From Bacteroidales bacterium UBA6377 (GTDB lineage Bacteria > Bacteroidota > Bacteroidia > Bacteroidales > UBA932): a stretch of DNA of 64,000 bases. The notes beneath the pieces are model-generated. The model worked only from the letters and a program-made list of their open reading frames with translations. It was not told the DNA's origin and did not search any database. Position 1 is the stretch's first letter; each line of letters starts with the position of its first letter. Of this stretch, positions 23,738-32,443 are shown piece by piece. The position numbers and the translations under genes are program-made. Location of the stretch: the NCBI GenBank assembly GCA_002438805.1, contig DJQV01000023.1:242967-306966 (forward strand), read 5' to 3'.

Positions 23738-24201
23738 TGCTGAGGATCGCAAAGATTCTTAAATCCAACGGCACCGATGGCGGACTCCTGATTGGGCTTT
23801 TCGACATCGATGTGGAGGAAATCGACCTCAAGGAACCGGTGTTCATCGAATTCGATGGACTGCCGGTTCCTTTCTTTTTTCAGGACATCCAGGCCAAAGG
23901 CTCGTCCAAGGCCATAGTGCATCTCAATGATGTTCTTGATCTTGCGGACGCAGAAGAAATGGTGGGGAGAGATGTCTGGATGGAAGGCGAGACAGAGGAA
24001 GATGCCGGGACGGACATCATAGGCTGGACTGTGCTCTGCCGGGGCGAGAAGCTTGGAGAAGTGACTGACATAGAACCTATACCGGGCAATTTTTGTATCT
24101 ATGTGGGGGATGCTTTGCTCCCTCTTCACGAGGACTTTATAATCTCGGCGGATCCGCAGTCGCGGACTCTGGACCTTGACCTGCCGGAGGGCCTTTTGTG
24201 A
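23737..24201 (+). CDS. rimM: 16S rRNA processing protein RimM
   Basis: 154 aa. N-terminal RimM barrel (about 1-85, KSNGTDGGLLIGLFDIDVEEID, PVFIEFDGLPVPFF) and a PRC-like C-terminal barrel (about 100-154, LGEVTDIEPIPGNFCIYVGDALLPLHEDFI). RimM helps mature the 3' domain of the 30S subunit. It is translationally coupled to rpsP, and a glycosyltransferase starts 1 nt after its stop, so it shares the transcript with surface-glycan genes. Confidence 0.92.
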   Translation: MLRIAKILKSNGTDGGLLIGLFDIDVEEIDLKEPVFIEFDGLPVPFFFQDIQAKGSSKAIVHLNDVLDLADAEEMVGRDVWMEGETEEDAGTDIIGWTVLCRGEKLGEVTDIEPIPGNFCIYVGDALLPLHEDFIISADPQSRTLDLDLPEGLL

Positions 24202-24202
24202 T

Positions 24203-25156
24203 ATGGCGACGGCCCCGGAGGTGAGTATAGTCATAGTCTGCATGGACAGGCTAGATAATCTGTATCCCTGTCTGCGCAGCCTTAGGGAGCATACTGTGTC
24301 CGTCTCTTATGAGACTCTCGTGGTAGCATACCGTTTTTCGGGAGACAATCTGGCGAAGGCCCGGGCTGATTTCCCTTGGGTGGAGTTTATAGAGAGTAGG
24401 GAGACGCGCGGCTTTTCGGAGAACAACAATCTGGCCCTTCGTCGTGCCCGGGGCAGGTTCTGCTTTATCCTCAATGACGATACCGAAATCCGCGAGGATG
24501 TCATCGGGGCTCTCGTAGCCGACTTCGGAAGGCTTCCGGAGAGTGCCGCCATCGTGACCCCGCGCCTTGTCAATGCTGATCTTTCGCTCCAGCTCTGCGG
24601 GAGGCCACCGTATCCTGCACGCAATTATGTCCTTCAGCAGTGGCATCTGCATTCTGAGCCGAAGGATGATACGGTCGGGAGGACCCCGCTCACGGGGCAG
24701 GTGTTCCGCACATCCAATATTTCGGGGGCCGCGTTCCTGATAAGGACGGAGATATTCCGCGAGCTCGGGTGGTTTGATGAGCGCTATTTCTTCACGCCGG
24801 AGGACATCGCCCTCTCCACGCTGGCCCGCAGCAGGGGATACGGCGTGTATGTGGATGCCGCGGTGGCGGTGGTGCACAAGTGGCGCACCACCGCCGGCAG
24901 GCTTTCGCCTGCCGTACGGCCTTCGGCCGTCCGCGGCTCCCTCATCTTCTTCAGCGGAGGCTCGCCGCTCAAGTATTTCGCACTTGCCCTCGGGGTGTGG
25001 ACAGCGGAATTTTCCAAATACATTAAGGCTGCGCTTCGCTGCCGTCTCCGCCCCTCGGAGCAGAACCGCATCAAGAAGCTGACTTTCCGCAACATCTGCC
25101 GCAGCATCTTCACCCGCCGCAGCCCGAAAGAGATATTCATCAGATATTCCGATTGA
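24203..25156 (+). CDS. family 2 glycosyltransferase
   Basis: 317 aa from ATG 24203 (MATAPEVSIVIVCMDR). GT-A signs: SIVIVCMDRLDNLYPCLRSL at the start, GFSENNNLALRRARG, the metal-binding FILNDDTE (NDD near residue 93) and FDERYFFTPEDIALSTLARSRGYGVYV, as in rhamnosyl/galactosyltransferases of the WcaE/RfbN type. The C-terminus is basic and may sit on the membrane. It begins 1 nt after rimM and is followed by the remnant of another glycosyltransferase. Confidence 0.87.
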   Translation: MATAPEVSIVIVCMDRLDNLYPCLRSLREHTVSVSYETLVVAYRFSGDNLAKARADFPWVEFIESRETRGFSENNNLALRRARGRFCFILNDDTEIREDVIGALVADFGRLPESAAIVTPRLVNADLSLQLCGRPPYPARNYVLQQWHLHSEPKDDTVGRTPLTGQVFRTSNISGAAFLIRTEIFRELGWFDERYFFTPEDIALSTLARSRGYGVYVDAAVAVVHKWRTTAGRLSPAVRPSAVRGSLIFFSGGSPLKYFALALGVWTAEFSKYIKAALRCRLRPSEQNRIKKLTFRNICRSIFTRRSPKEIFIRYSD

Positions 25157-25159
25157 CAG

Positions 25160-25234
25160 ATGCCGAAAGTTCTTGCTATAGTCGTGACCTACAACGCGAC
25201 GAAGTGGGTTCAGACTTTCAGGGCAGTACGGTGA
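25160..25234 (+). pseudogene. 5' remnant of a glycosyltransferase gene
   Basis: The reading frame MPKVLAIVVTYNATKWVQ runs 24 codons and stops. It closely matches the first 18 codons of the intact glycosyltransferase at 26348 (MAKVLAIVVTYNAMRWVD), including 20 identical bases (25175-25194 and 26363-26382). Homology ends at about 25213. Codon-level differences show it is an old paralogue's start, not a fresh copy. The lost remainder is replaced by the AT-richer DUF1016 gene. Confidence 0.72.
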
Positions 25235-25259
25235 TGTCGCTTGAACATGTGTAAGTAAT

Positions 25260-26342
25260 ATGGCAGAAAAGAACAACATACCGCAGTTCGTGAATAGCGA
25301 TTCTTTCATGGCTGATAAAAACTATGTCAAGTGGTTGTCCGGCTTGAAAAAACGCTTCCGTATGGCACAACTTAAAGCTGCCGTCAAAGTGAATAAGGAA
25401 ATGCTCAAATTCTACTGGAGTTTGGGAGAGGACATTTGCGAGAAGCAGAGACAATATAAGTGGGGAGCAAAGGTTATTGACAGACTCAGTCTTGATATGC
25501 GCTCAGAATTCCCTCAGAGTGAGGGCTTTTCCAGAACCAACTTGTATGATATCAAACGATGGTTCGCGTTCTATTCAAGCCAAATAGAATTTGTCCACCA
25601 AGCTGGTGGACAAATACAGAAGGTGGATAATTCCAATACTCCTGTCCCGGAGATTCTGCTCTGTGTGCCTTGGAGGCACCAAACGGTCATTGTTTCCAAG
25701 TGCGACACGATAAACGCCGCAATGTTCTATCTTAACAAGGTGGTTGAAAGCAATATGAGCCGTACAGAGTTGGAGAATGTGATCAAGGCTCAACTATACG
25801 AACATGCAGGCAAGTCAGTGAATAACTTTGATATTGCGCTGCCACGATCACAAAACGCATTGGCAACAGAAATTATAAAGGATCCTTACAAGTTGGATTT
25901 CTTCTCGTTGCCAAACAAGTTCAGTGAAATGGATTTGGAGAATAAATTAGCCACAAACATCACCCGTTTTCTTTTGGAACTGGGTAAAGGGTTTGCTTAT
26001 GTCGGTCGGCAGATGGAACTTGACACGCCAAGCGGAAAGTCTTACTTCCCCGACATGGTTTTCTATCATACCCGTCTGAAATGCTATGTGGTGATAGAAC
26101 TGAAAATAGTGGATTTTATACCTGAGTTCATTGGTAAATTGAATTTCTACGTTTCGGCTGCTGATGAATTGCTTAGAGGTGATGGAGACAATCCAAGCAT
26201 TGGCATTCTTCTTTGCAAAGACAAGGATTCATCTGTTGTGGAATGGTCTCTGCGCGGTATCACTACTCCTTTAGGTGTGGCAAGTTATCAGTTGCAGGAG
26301 GTCTACGAACGGACATTGCTGGAAATTAAGGATCAAGAATAA
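25260..26342 (+). CDS. YhcG/DUF1016 PD-(D/E)XK nuclease
   Basis: 360 aa. The N-terminal DUF1016 helical domain (about 20-170, KVNKEMLKFYWSLGEDICEKQ, SEGFSRTNLYDIKRWFAFY) is followed by a PD-(D/E)XK nuclease domain with D265 and E280-L-K282 in place. Such proteins are common in accessory islands and defence regions; substrates are not settled. Base composition is clearly more AT-rich than its neighbours, and it sits between a broken and an intact glycosyltransferase, so it was probably acquired. It has no partner methylase here. Confidence 0.87.
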   Translation: MAEKNNIPQFVNSDSFMADKNYVKWLSGLKKRFRMAQLKAAVKVNKEMLKFYWSLGEDICEKQRQYKWGAKVIDRLSLDMRSEFPQSEGFSRTNLYDIKRWFAFYSSQIEFVHQAGGQIQKVDNSNTPVPEILLCVPWRHQTVIVSKCDTINAAMFYLNKVVESNMSRTELENVIKAQLYEHAGKSVNNFDIALPRSQNALATEIIKDPYKLDFFSLPNKFSEMDLENKLATNITRFLLELGKGFAYVGRQMELDTPSGKSYFPDMVFYHTRLKCYVVIELKIVDFIPEFIGKLNFYVSAADELLRGDGDNPSIGILLCKDKDSSVVEWSLRGITTPLGVASYQLQEVYERTLLEIKDQE

Positions 26343-26347
26343 TATAT

Positions 26348-27223
26348 ATGGCGAAGGTGTTGGCTATAGTCGTGACCTACAATGCGATGCGGTGGGTGGA
26401 CAAGTGTCTCGGAAGTCTTTTCGGCAGCCGCTTGCGTCCTGATGTCCTTGTCGTGGACAACGGCTCCACCGACGGGACACGCGAATTTGTCCAGGAGCGT
26501 TTCCCGGAAGCGGAGCTGATTCTCTCCGACGGCAATCCCGGCTTCGGAGCGGCCAACAATATCGGGTTGCGCCTTGCCTTGGAGCGGGGATATGATTTTG
26601 CCTACCTTCTTAATCAGGACGCCTGGGTCGAAAAGGACACCATCTCGACCCTTGTGGCTGCGGCCCGTCCTGACTTCGGTATTTTGAGCCCGGTGCAGAA
26701 CGATGCTTCCGGGCGGCTTGACGCACAGTTTGCCCGTAAATGCTCCCGTTATCTGAAGGCTGCCGCAGTTGTGGCTCCGGACTCGCGGCTGGTGGTGGAT
26801 GTCCCGTTCGTGATGGCGGCGCACTGGCTCGTCTCGCGAAGGGCTCTTGAGATTGTCGGCGGTTTTTCACCCGCGTTCAGCCAGTACGGGGAGGATGACA
26901 ATTATATCGACCGTCTGCACTGGAGGGGACTGCGCTGCGGAGTTGTCCCGGCTGCGAAGGCTGTCCACGACCGCGCCGGCAGGAAAACACCTCGGGAGAA
27001 GAGGATGAGGCTGAAGTGCATCGCCGTCGTGGTCCGGCTCAGTGACCCAGGGCGTTGCTGGCTGTGGAGGAGACTGGCATGGCCGTTTGAACTTGCCGGC
27101 ATGTCGCTCAAGAATTTTTCCCTCATCCCGCTCCGCTTCATCCCGGAACTGCGCGCCCGTATCCCGGAACTTCGCCGCCTGCGCAAGGAATCCCGGAGAA
27201 AGGGAGCGTTCCTGCGCCAATAA
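26348..27223 (+). CDS. family 2 glycosyltransferase
   Basis: 291 aa. Starts MAKVLAIVVTYNAMRWVDKCLGSL, with VVDNGSTDGTREFV (Asp-containing nucleotide-binding strand), GFGAANNIGLRLALERGYDFAYLLNQDAW (the DxD-like NQDAW site) and GEDDNYIDRLHWRG. This is the WcaE/rhamnosyltransferase-like GT-A type. The tail is Arg-rich. It starts 6 nt after the DUF1016 gene. With the other transferases and the flippase fusion it likely builds a surface glycan. Confidence 0.87.
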   Translation: MAKVLAIVVTYNAMRWVDKCLGSLFGSRLRPDVLVVDNGSTDGTREFVQERFPEAELILSDGNPGFGAANNIGLRLALERGYDFAYLLNQDAWVEKDTISTLVAAARPDFGILSPVQNDASGRLDAQFARKCSRYLKAAAVVAPDSRLVVDVPFVMAAHWLVSRRALEIVGGFSPAFSQYGEDDNYIDRLHWRGLRCGVVPAAKAVHDRAGRKTPREKRMRLKCIAVVVRLSDPGRCWLWRRLAWPFELAGMSLKNFSLIPLRFIPELRARIPELRRLRKESRRKGAFLRQ

Positions 27224-27266
27224 GGCGATAAGAACGTCTGACAAAAATTTCTGATACACCGGAATC

Positions 27267-27296
27267 CTTGTTTTAGGCGTGTCTACGGTATATTTG
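27267..27296 (+). promoter_or_regulatory. promoter of the secreted protein/GH43 pair
   Basis: CTTG (27267-27270), 18 bp, TATATTTG (27289-27296), 19 nt before the ATG at 27316. The -33 box is one base off consensus. Confidence 0.6.
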
Positions 27297-27315
27297 CACC
27301 AAAACACTAATACCG

Positions 27316-27999
27316 ATGACAAGTATCAGAAAATTCATTTTCGCAACCTCCCTGCTCGCCACATTGTGCTGTAGCGGCGCTTTCGCCCAAGAGGGAGACA
27401 CTGCCCTCGAGAACTACTTCATGACATCCGCCGAGGTGACCCCGGATGCTGATGGTTTCATAGGCCGCTGGCTCTTGCTTGAGCCTATCAGCAAACCCAA
27501 CCGAACCAATACCGTCTTTACGGACAGTTACCTGCGCGAGGCGTTCTACACCGAGTATTTCCCGGGACAGTTCACCGCCGTGCCTAAACCGGGCTCCAAA
27601 GTCAAGGTCGGAAAACAAAGCCTCACCTGGCATGCCTTTGACAGCAAGTTGTATAATGTGAAGCTGTTCCGCTTCGCAAGCAATCTCAAAACGGATGTCT
27701 ACGGGGTGCTGTTCTGGGCCGTGACGGTCATCAACTGCCCAGAGGATATGGAAGTAAGGCTTTCCGCCGGCTCCAACTCCGCTTCAATGTGGTGGCTCAA
27801 CGGAGAAGAGGTTCTCCTTCTCTCTGGAGACAGGCGCATGGTGATGGACGACGGCATGTCCGGAAAAATCACCCTCAAGAAAGGCAAGAACATCCTCCGC
27901 GGCGCGGTGATCAACGGTCCGGGAATGAGCGACTTCTGCGTGCGCTTCCTTGATGCCGACCTCAATCCGGTCAAGAACATAACCATATCCAACAAATAA
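27316..27999 (+). CDS. secreted protein of unknown function beside GH43
   Basis: 227 aa with a signal peptide (about 1-24, SLLATLCCSGAFAQ). The mature part is beta-rich and looks like two jelly-roll modules: about 40-120 (FIGRWLLLEPIS) and 125-225 (MEVRLSAGSNSASMWWLNGEEVLLL, KKGKNILRGAVINGPG), the latter like the accessory beta-sandwich of esterases and GH2-type enzymes. It is probably a glycan-binding helper of the GH43 enzyme encoded 13 nt downstream. No catalytic motif is seen. Confidence 0.72.
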   Translation: MTSIRKFIFATSLLATLCCSGAFAQEGDTALENYFMTSAEVTPDADGFIGRWLLLEPISKPNRTNTVFTDSYLREAFYTEYFPGQFTAVPKPGSKVKVGKQSLTWHAFDSKLYNVKLFRFASNLKTDVYGVLFWAVTVINCPEDMEVRLSAGSNSASMWWLNGEEVLLLSGDRRMVMDDGMSGKITLKKGKNILRGAVINGPGMSDFCVRFLDADLNPVKNITISNK

Positions 28000-28012
28000 G
28001 CATACCCTTACG

Positions 28013-29476
28013 ATGAAAAAAATACTGATGGGGGCTGTAGCCCTCGCCTCTTTGGTGTCCATGTCCGGTGTGGCCTCTGCCCAGAGCAGCACTTCCCGCA
28101 GCGGCAAACCGTTTATCCATGACCCGTCCACGATAATGCTCTGTGACGGCAAATATTATACTTTCGGCACCGGCGGCGGAGGCCTGATCTCCGAGGACGG
28201 CTGGCTCTGGAACGGAGGTGCCGTGCGCCCGGGCGGCGGCGCTGCGCCTGACGCCATCAAGATCGGAGACCGTTATCTCATCGCATACAGTGCGACCGGA
28301 GGCGGACTTGGCGGTGGACATGCAGGCAGAGTGCTGACGATGTGGAACAAGACACTTGATCCGAATTCTCCGGATTTCAAATACACTGAGCCAATCGAGG
28401 TCGCCAGTTCCCTCGTGGATGAGGACTGCGATGCTATTGACGCGGGTCTCCTGCTTGATCCGACTGACGGCAGGCTGTGGCTCACTTACGGCACATATTT
28501 CGGCTTCATCCGTCTTGTGGAGCTCGACCCTGCTACCGGTGCGAGGGTTGAGGGCAACGAGCCGGTAAACGTAGCCATCGACTGTGAAGCCACGACTCTT
28601 ATGTACCGCAACGGCTGGTACTACCTTCTCGGTACCCACGGCACCTGCTGCGACGGGGCAAATTCAACCTACAATATAGTAGTGGGTCGTTCGCGCAAGG
28701 TCACCGGGCCTTATCTTGACAACGTGGGGCGCGACATGCTCCGCGGAGGCGGCAAGATGGTGCTTGCGGCGCACGACAGGGTCACCGGCCCGGGACATTT
28801 CGGACGCTACATCGAAGAAGAGGGCGTGGAGAAGATGTCCTGCCACTTCGAGGCTGACCTTGACAGGAGCGGCCGCAGCGTGCTCGGCATCCGTCCGCTG
28901 CTCTGGAAGAACGACTGGCCTGTGGCCGGAGAGCTTTTCAAGGACGGCACCTACGAGATCGAGTCCGAGCGCAGGGGCTACGCCCTTGAACTTGCCGTGG
29001 ACTTCGTCCGTATGGCTGGCGGAATGCGCGGCTTCTGGCGCAACAACGACGAGCCGGAGGTCATCATCGAAGACCAGAAACTCGAAGATGTTATCGGGAC
29101 TTGGCCGGAGGGCAATATCGATGTCCGTATCGGCGACTACATGTTCCGACCTCATCAGAAGTGGACCGTCACGGCTGTCCCGGATGCCGGAGGATACCTC
29201 GGCGCTCCTTATTATAAGATCGTGATCGAAGGCACCGAGCGTGCTTTAGCGGCTGCAGAAGGTGCGGAACTTGTGACCGTTCCTCAGTTCACCGGAGCGG
29301 CCGAGCAGCTCTGGAGGATAGAGCAGCTCACTGACGGCACCTACCGTATAATGCCTAAGAGCGTCCCTGGTACGGATGAGAAATATGCTCTCATCTCCAT
29401 CGCCGACAGCACCCCGGCTCTCGGCAAGTTCGACATGGGCAGCGACAACTCCAAGTGGAACTTCAGGGCTCACTGA
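28013..29476 (+). CDS. GH43-family glycosidase with lectin-like tail
   Basis: 487 aa with a signal peptide (1-23, ending ASAQ). Five-bladed propeller region about 30-330: base Asp37 in FIHDPS, Asp near 141 in DEDCDAIDAGLLLDP and acid Glu near 192 in IDCEATTLMY, the usual GH43 triad. GH43 enzymes cut arabinose- or xylose-containing glycans, often arabinan. The last 90 residues carry QLWRIEQLTDGTYRIMPK and SKWNF, like one or two QxW units of a ricin-type beta-trefoil (CBM13-like). It is not next to a SusC/D pair, so it may act outside a classic PUL. Confidence 0.82.
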   Translation: MKKILMGAVALASLVSMSGVASAQSSTSRSGKPFIHDPSTIMLCDGKYYTFGTGGGGLISEDGWLWNGGAVRPGGGAAPDAIKIGDRYLIAYSATGGGLGGGHAGRVLTMWNKTLDPNSPDFKYTEPIEVASSLVDEDCDAIDAGLLLDPTDGRLWLTYGTYFGFIRLVELDPATGARVEGNEPVNVAIDCEATTLMYRNGWYYLLGTHGTCCDGANSTYNIVVGRSRKVTGPYLDNVGRDMLRGGGKMVLAAHDRVTGPGHFGRYIEEEGVEKMSCHFEADLDRSGRSVLGIRPLLWKNDWPVAGELFKDGTYEIESERRGYALELAVDFVRMAGGMRGFWRNNDEPEVIIEDQKLEDVIGTWPEGNIDVRIGDYMFRPHQKWTVTAVPDAGGYLGAPYYKIVIEGTERALAAAEGAELVTVPQFTGAAEQLWRIEQLTDGTYRIMPKSVPGTDEKYALISIADSTPALGKFDMGSDNSKWNFRAH

Positions 29477-29501
29477 CGCTGGCCTCACACCGTAGCAGTA
29501 C

Positions 29502-29536
29502 AAAAAAAGACAGCCTCGAAAGAGACTGTCTTTTTT
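29502..29536. terminator. bidirectional intrinsic terminator
   Basis: A-run, GACAGCCTC (29509-29517), loop GAAA, GAGACTGTC (29522-29530), then six T. It can end both the GH43 transcript (+) and the tRNA-Leu transcript (-). Confidence 0.9.
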
Positions 29537-29537
29537 G

Positions 29538-29620
29538 TGCGGACGGTGAGACTCGAACTCACACAGGCCAACGCCCACTACCCCCTCAAAGTAGCGTGTC
29601 TACCATTTCACCACGTCCGC
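29538..29620 (-). tRNA. tRNA-Leu (anticodon GAG)
   Basis: On the minus strand the acceptor GCGGAC pairs with GTCCGC with discriminator A. The anticodon stem CTACT/GGTAG closes the loop TTGAGGG (anticodon GAG, reading CUC/CUU). The long variable arm is as expected for Leu, and the T-arm GTGAG-TTCGAGT-CTCAC is standard. CCA is not encoded. Confidence 0.92.
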
Positions 29621-29635
29621 ATTACTTTGGGACTG

Positions 29636-29666
29636 CAAAGTTATGCAGAATTTATTTAATTGCAAA
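29636..29666 (-). promoter_or_regulatory. promoter of tRNA-Leu
   Basis: On the minus strand: TTTG (29663-29666), 19 bp, TAACTTTG (29636-29643). It is followed by GCAGTCCCAAA, the same initial sequence as at the tRNA-Gln promoter. The start of the tRNA lies 15 nt further on. Confidence 0.8.
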
Positions 29667-29782
29667 TTTTTCTGTGCGGAAAATCTGAAATTTCAAACTT
29701 CTTCCTCTGAATCATCACTTTTGGGGATTGCGCCGCCGTGCATCTATTTCCATATTTGTAGACTGGAAACAAAGTACATGAG

Positions 29783-32122
29783 ATGACACTTGACAAGCTT
29801 GAAACAGGTAAGACGGCCATTATCAAGACCGTAGGGGGCGATGGCTCTCTGCGACAGCATTTTCTTGACATGGGAGTGATCCCGGGGCAGGAGGTTACGT
29901 TGACCAAACTGGCGCCTCTTGGCGATCCGATGGAATTGCTCATAGACAGTTACACTCTCACATTGCGCAAGGCTGATGCCGCACGCATCGAGATAAGTCC
30001 GGTGGATGGTCCCGCCGAGGACAAGGCTGAGTCGCGTGATGACAGCTGGCTCTATGGCGGCGAGGATGCCCATCCCGGACTCGGAGAAGGCGGGAAGTAC
30101 CACACGGGCGATGAGACTCCGCTCCCGAAAGATGCGGTTCTGACCTTCGCCCTTGCCGGCAACCAGAATTGCGGCAAGACCACCCTTTTCAATCAGCTGA
30201 CCGGTTCCAACCAGCATGTAGGCAATTTCCCGGGCGTGACCGTTGACCGCAAAGATGGTGTCATAAAAGGCTATCCTCAGACGCGGATCACAGATCTCCC
30301 CGGCATCTATTCCCTCTCCCCGTATTCTTCGGAAGAGATAGTCTCGCGTCAGTTCATACTCGACCAGAAGCCGACAGGCATCATCAACATCGTGGATGCC
30401 AGCAATATAGAGCGCAACCTCTACCTCACCATGCAGCTCATGGAACTCGATGTCCCGATGGTGCTGGCCCTCAATATGATGGATGAGGTCCGGGGCAACG
30501 GCGGCTCCATCAATGTCAACGAGATGGAGGCGATACTCGGCCTGCCGGTCGTGCCGATCTCGGCGGCAAAGGGAGAAGGTATCCAGGAACTTGTGGACCA
30601 TGCCCTGCATGTGGCTAGGTACCAGGAGAAACCTGCCCGCCAGGATTTCTGCGACCCCAAGGAATACGGGGGCGCGGTGCACCGCTGCCTGCATGGAATA
30701 ATGCATCTTGTCCAGGATCACGCTGACCGTGCCGGTATCCCGATACGTTTTGCGGCGAGCCGCATAGTCGAGGGTGACGAGGCCATAATCACGGCTCTTG
30801 AGTTGTCGGAAAACGAGAAAGAGATGATAGAGCACATCATAGTGCAGATGGAGCAGGAGAGGGGGCTTGACCGCTGTGCCGCGATGGCGGACATGCGTTT
30901 CTCTTTTATCCGCAGGCTGTGCGCCAAGACCGTGGTGAAGCCGCATGAGAGCAAGGAGTACAGAAGGAGCCGCTCTATCGACAAGGTGCTTACGGGCAAG
31001 TGGACAGCTATACCTATCTTCTTGGTTGTCATATCATTGGTGATCTGGCTTTCGGTGGATGTGCTGGGTGCGCCGCTTCAGGATCTGCTCCAGAAGGGCA
31101 TTGACTGGATTTCCGCCGCCTGTGATGCCGGGATGCAGAAGCTTGATGTGGCCCCGGCTGTGAGGGGACTGGTTGTTGACGGCGTGTTCGGGGGTGTCGG
31201 CACGGTGTTGAGCTTCGTGCCGGTCATCGTCATCCTGTTTTTCTTCCTCTCCCTGCTTGAGGACAGCGGCTACATGGCACGTGTGGCGTTTGTCAGTGAC
31301 AAGATTCTCCGTAAGATAGGTCTCAGCGGCCGGAGCATCGTGCCGCTGCTGATAGGTTTCGGCTGCTCAGTGCCGGCAGTCATGGCCACGCGCACGCTCT
31401 CGTCCGCCCGGGACAGGAGGATGACGGTCCTGCTCACCCCGTTCATGAGCTGCTCGGCCAAGATACCTATCTATGCGTTCCTCACCAGTGCGTTCTTCCC
31501 GGGGCACGGCGGGCTGGTGCTGGTGATACTCTACCTCTCTGCCATACTGGTCGGTGTAATTGTAGCGCTATGCGCCAAGATGTTGCCGCATTCCGGCGAG
31601 CCTGCTCCGTTTGTCCTTGAACTTCCGAATTACCGCATGCCGGGGGCCAAGAACGTGGGACATCTGCTCTGGGACAAGACCAAGGATTTCCTGCAGAGGG
31701 CGTTCACAGTGATTTTCGTGGCTTCGATTGTCATCTGGTTTCTCCAGTCTTTTGATTTTAGGCTCAACCTGGTCGATGCCAAGGACAGCATGCTTGCCGC
31801 CATCGCGGGGGTGATAGCCCCGTTGTTTGCCCCTATCGGTCTGGGTGACTGGAGGATAGTGACGGCTCTGATCTGCGGTTTCCTCGCCAAGGAAAGTGTC
31901 GTTTCGACCCTTACCGTGCTGGGAGCGGCCTCGGTGCTCACTCCGCTTACGGCTGTGCCGATGCTCGCATTCTGCCTGCTCTATACTCCGTGCGTGGCCA
32001 CCATCGCTGCGGTGCGCCGTGAACTTGGGGGAAAGACGGCCTTCGGGATGGTTGTGTTCCAGTGCCTTATAGCTTATTTCTGTGCCTGGCTCTCCTATTT
32101 GGTCGCAGGGCTTTTCGTATGA
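29783..32122 (+). CDS. feoB: fused FeoA-FeoB ferrous iron transporter
   Basis: 779 aa. Residues 1-75 form a FeoA SH3-like domain (MTLDKLETGKTAIIKTVGG, LDMGVIPGQEVTL). A short linker leads to the FeoB G domain with G1 AGNQNCGKTT (about 126-135), NFPGVTVDRKDG (G2) and DLPGIYSLSPYSSEE (G3). The membrane part (about 405-779) has two gate-type repeats including GFGCSVPAVMATRT and FMSCSAKIPIY with Cys in the iron path. It imports Fe2+ across the inner membrane. The FeoA-FeoB fusion is usual in Bacteroidota. A CATATTTG near-match at 29751-29758 may be its promoter. Confidence 0.95.
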   Translation: MTLDKLETGKTAIIKTVGGDGSLRQHFLDMGVIPGQEVTLTKLAPLGDPMELLIDSYTLTLRKADAARIEISPVDGPAEDKAESRDDSWLYGGEDAHPGLGEGGKYHTGDETPLPKDAVLTFALAGNQNCGKTTLFNQLTGSNQHVGNFPGVTVDRKDGVIKGYPQTRITDLPGIYSLSPYSSEEIVSRQFILDQKPTGIINIVDASNIERNLYLTMQLMELDVPMVLALNMMDEVRGNGGSINVNEMEAILGLPVVPISAAKGEGIQELVDHALHVARYQEKPARQDFCDPKEYGGAVHRCLHGIMHLVQDHADRAGIPIRFAASRIVEGDEAIITALELSENEKEMIEHIIVQMEQERGLDRCAAMADMRFSFIRRLCAKTVVKPHESKEYRRSRSIDKVLTGKWTAIPIFLVVISLVIWLSVDVLGAPLQDLLQKGIDWISAACDAGMQKLDVAPAVRGLVVDGVFGGVGTVLSFVPVIVILFFFLSLLEDSGYMARVAFVSDKILRKIGLSGRSIVPLLIGFGCSVPAVMATRTLSSARDRRMTVLLTPFMSCSAKIPIYAFLTSAFFPGHGGLVLVILYLSAILVGVIVALCAKMLPHSGEPAPFVLELPNYRMPGAKNVGHLLWDKTKDFLQRAFTVIFVASIVIWFLQSFDFRLNLVDAKDSMLAAIAGVIAPLFAPIGLGDWRIVTALICGFLAKESVVSTLTVLGAASVLTPLTAVPMLAFCLLYTPCVATIAAVRRELGGKTAFGMVVFQCLIAYFCAWLSYLVAGLFV

Positions 32123-32292
32123 ACATCGCTTCTATAATCATACTTGTATTGGTGCTCGCGGCACTCCTACTCGCGCTCCGGACCTTCAGGGGAAAGGGGC
32201 GCGGGGGCGGATGCTGCGGCAGTTCGCGGTGCAGCGGTTGCAACGGCTGCGCTGCGGCTGACCTTTGTCACCACAAAGACAGGCGGGGCTGA
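32119..32292 (+). CDS. FeoB-associated Cys-rich membrane protein
   Basis: 57 aa, ATG overlapping the FeoAB stop by 4 nt (ATGA). One membrane helix (about 3-22, ASIIILVLVLAALLLAL), then a Gly/Arg stretch and CC-x4-C-x2-C-x2-C-x5-C followed by two His. This is the layout of the small FeoB-associated Cys-rich membrane protein (FeoC-like role). It may bind iron or tune FeoB stability. Confidence 0.82.
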   Translation: MNIASIIILVLVLAALLLALRTFRGKGRGGGCCGSSRCSGCNGCAAADLCHHKDRRG

Positions 32293-32443
32293 GACGGTCA
32301 ATGTCCCCGTGGCGTAGGTAAAGTCCTCTCCAGCCGTCCAAGGTAGGGGAGAAAAGCATGAAAAATACCCCAACCTTTGGGCGGCGGGGTAGTGTGGATA
32401 GTTTGTGGTGTAATGGAGCCACCTTCTTTTTCTTTGTGGATTT

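Noticed and set aside
25160..25214. Target-site duplication made by a transposon carrying the DUF1016 gene
   Set aside because: The two matching segments extend over about 54 bp with scattered differences, so they are diverged paralogous starts; no transposase or terminal inverted repeats are present.
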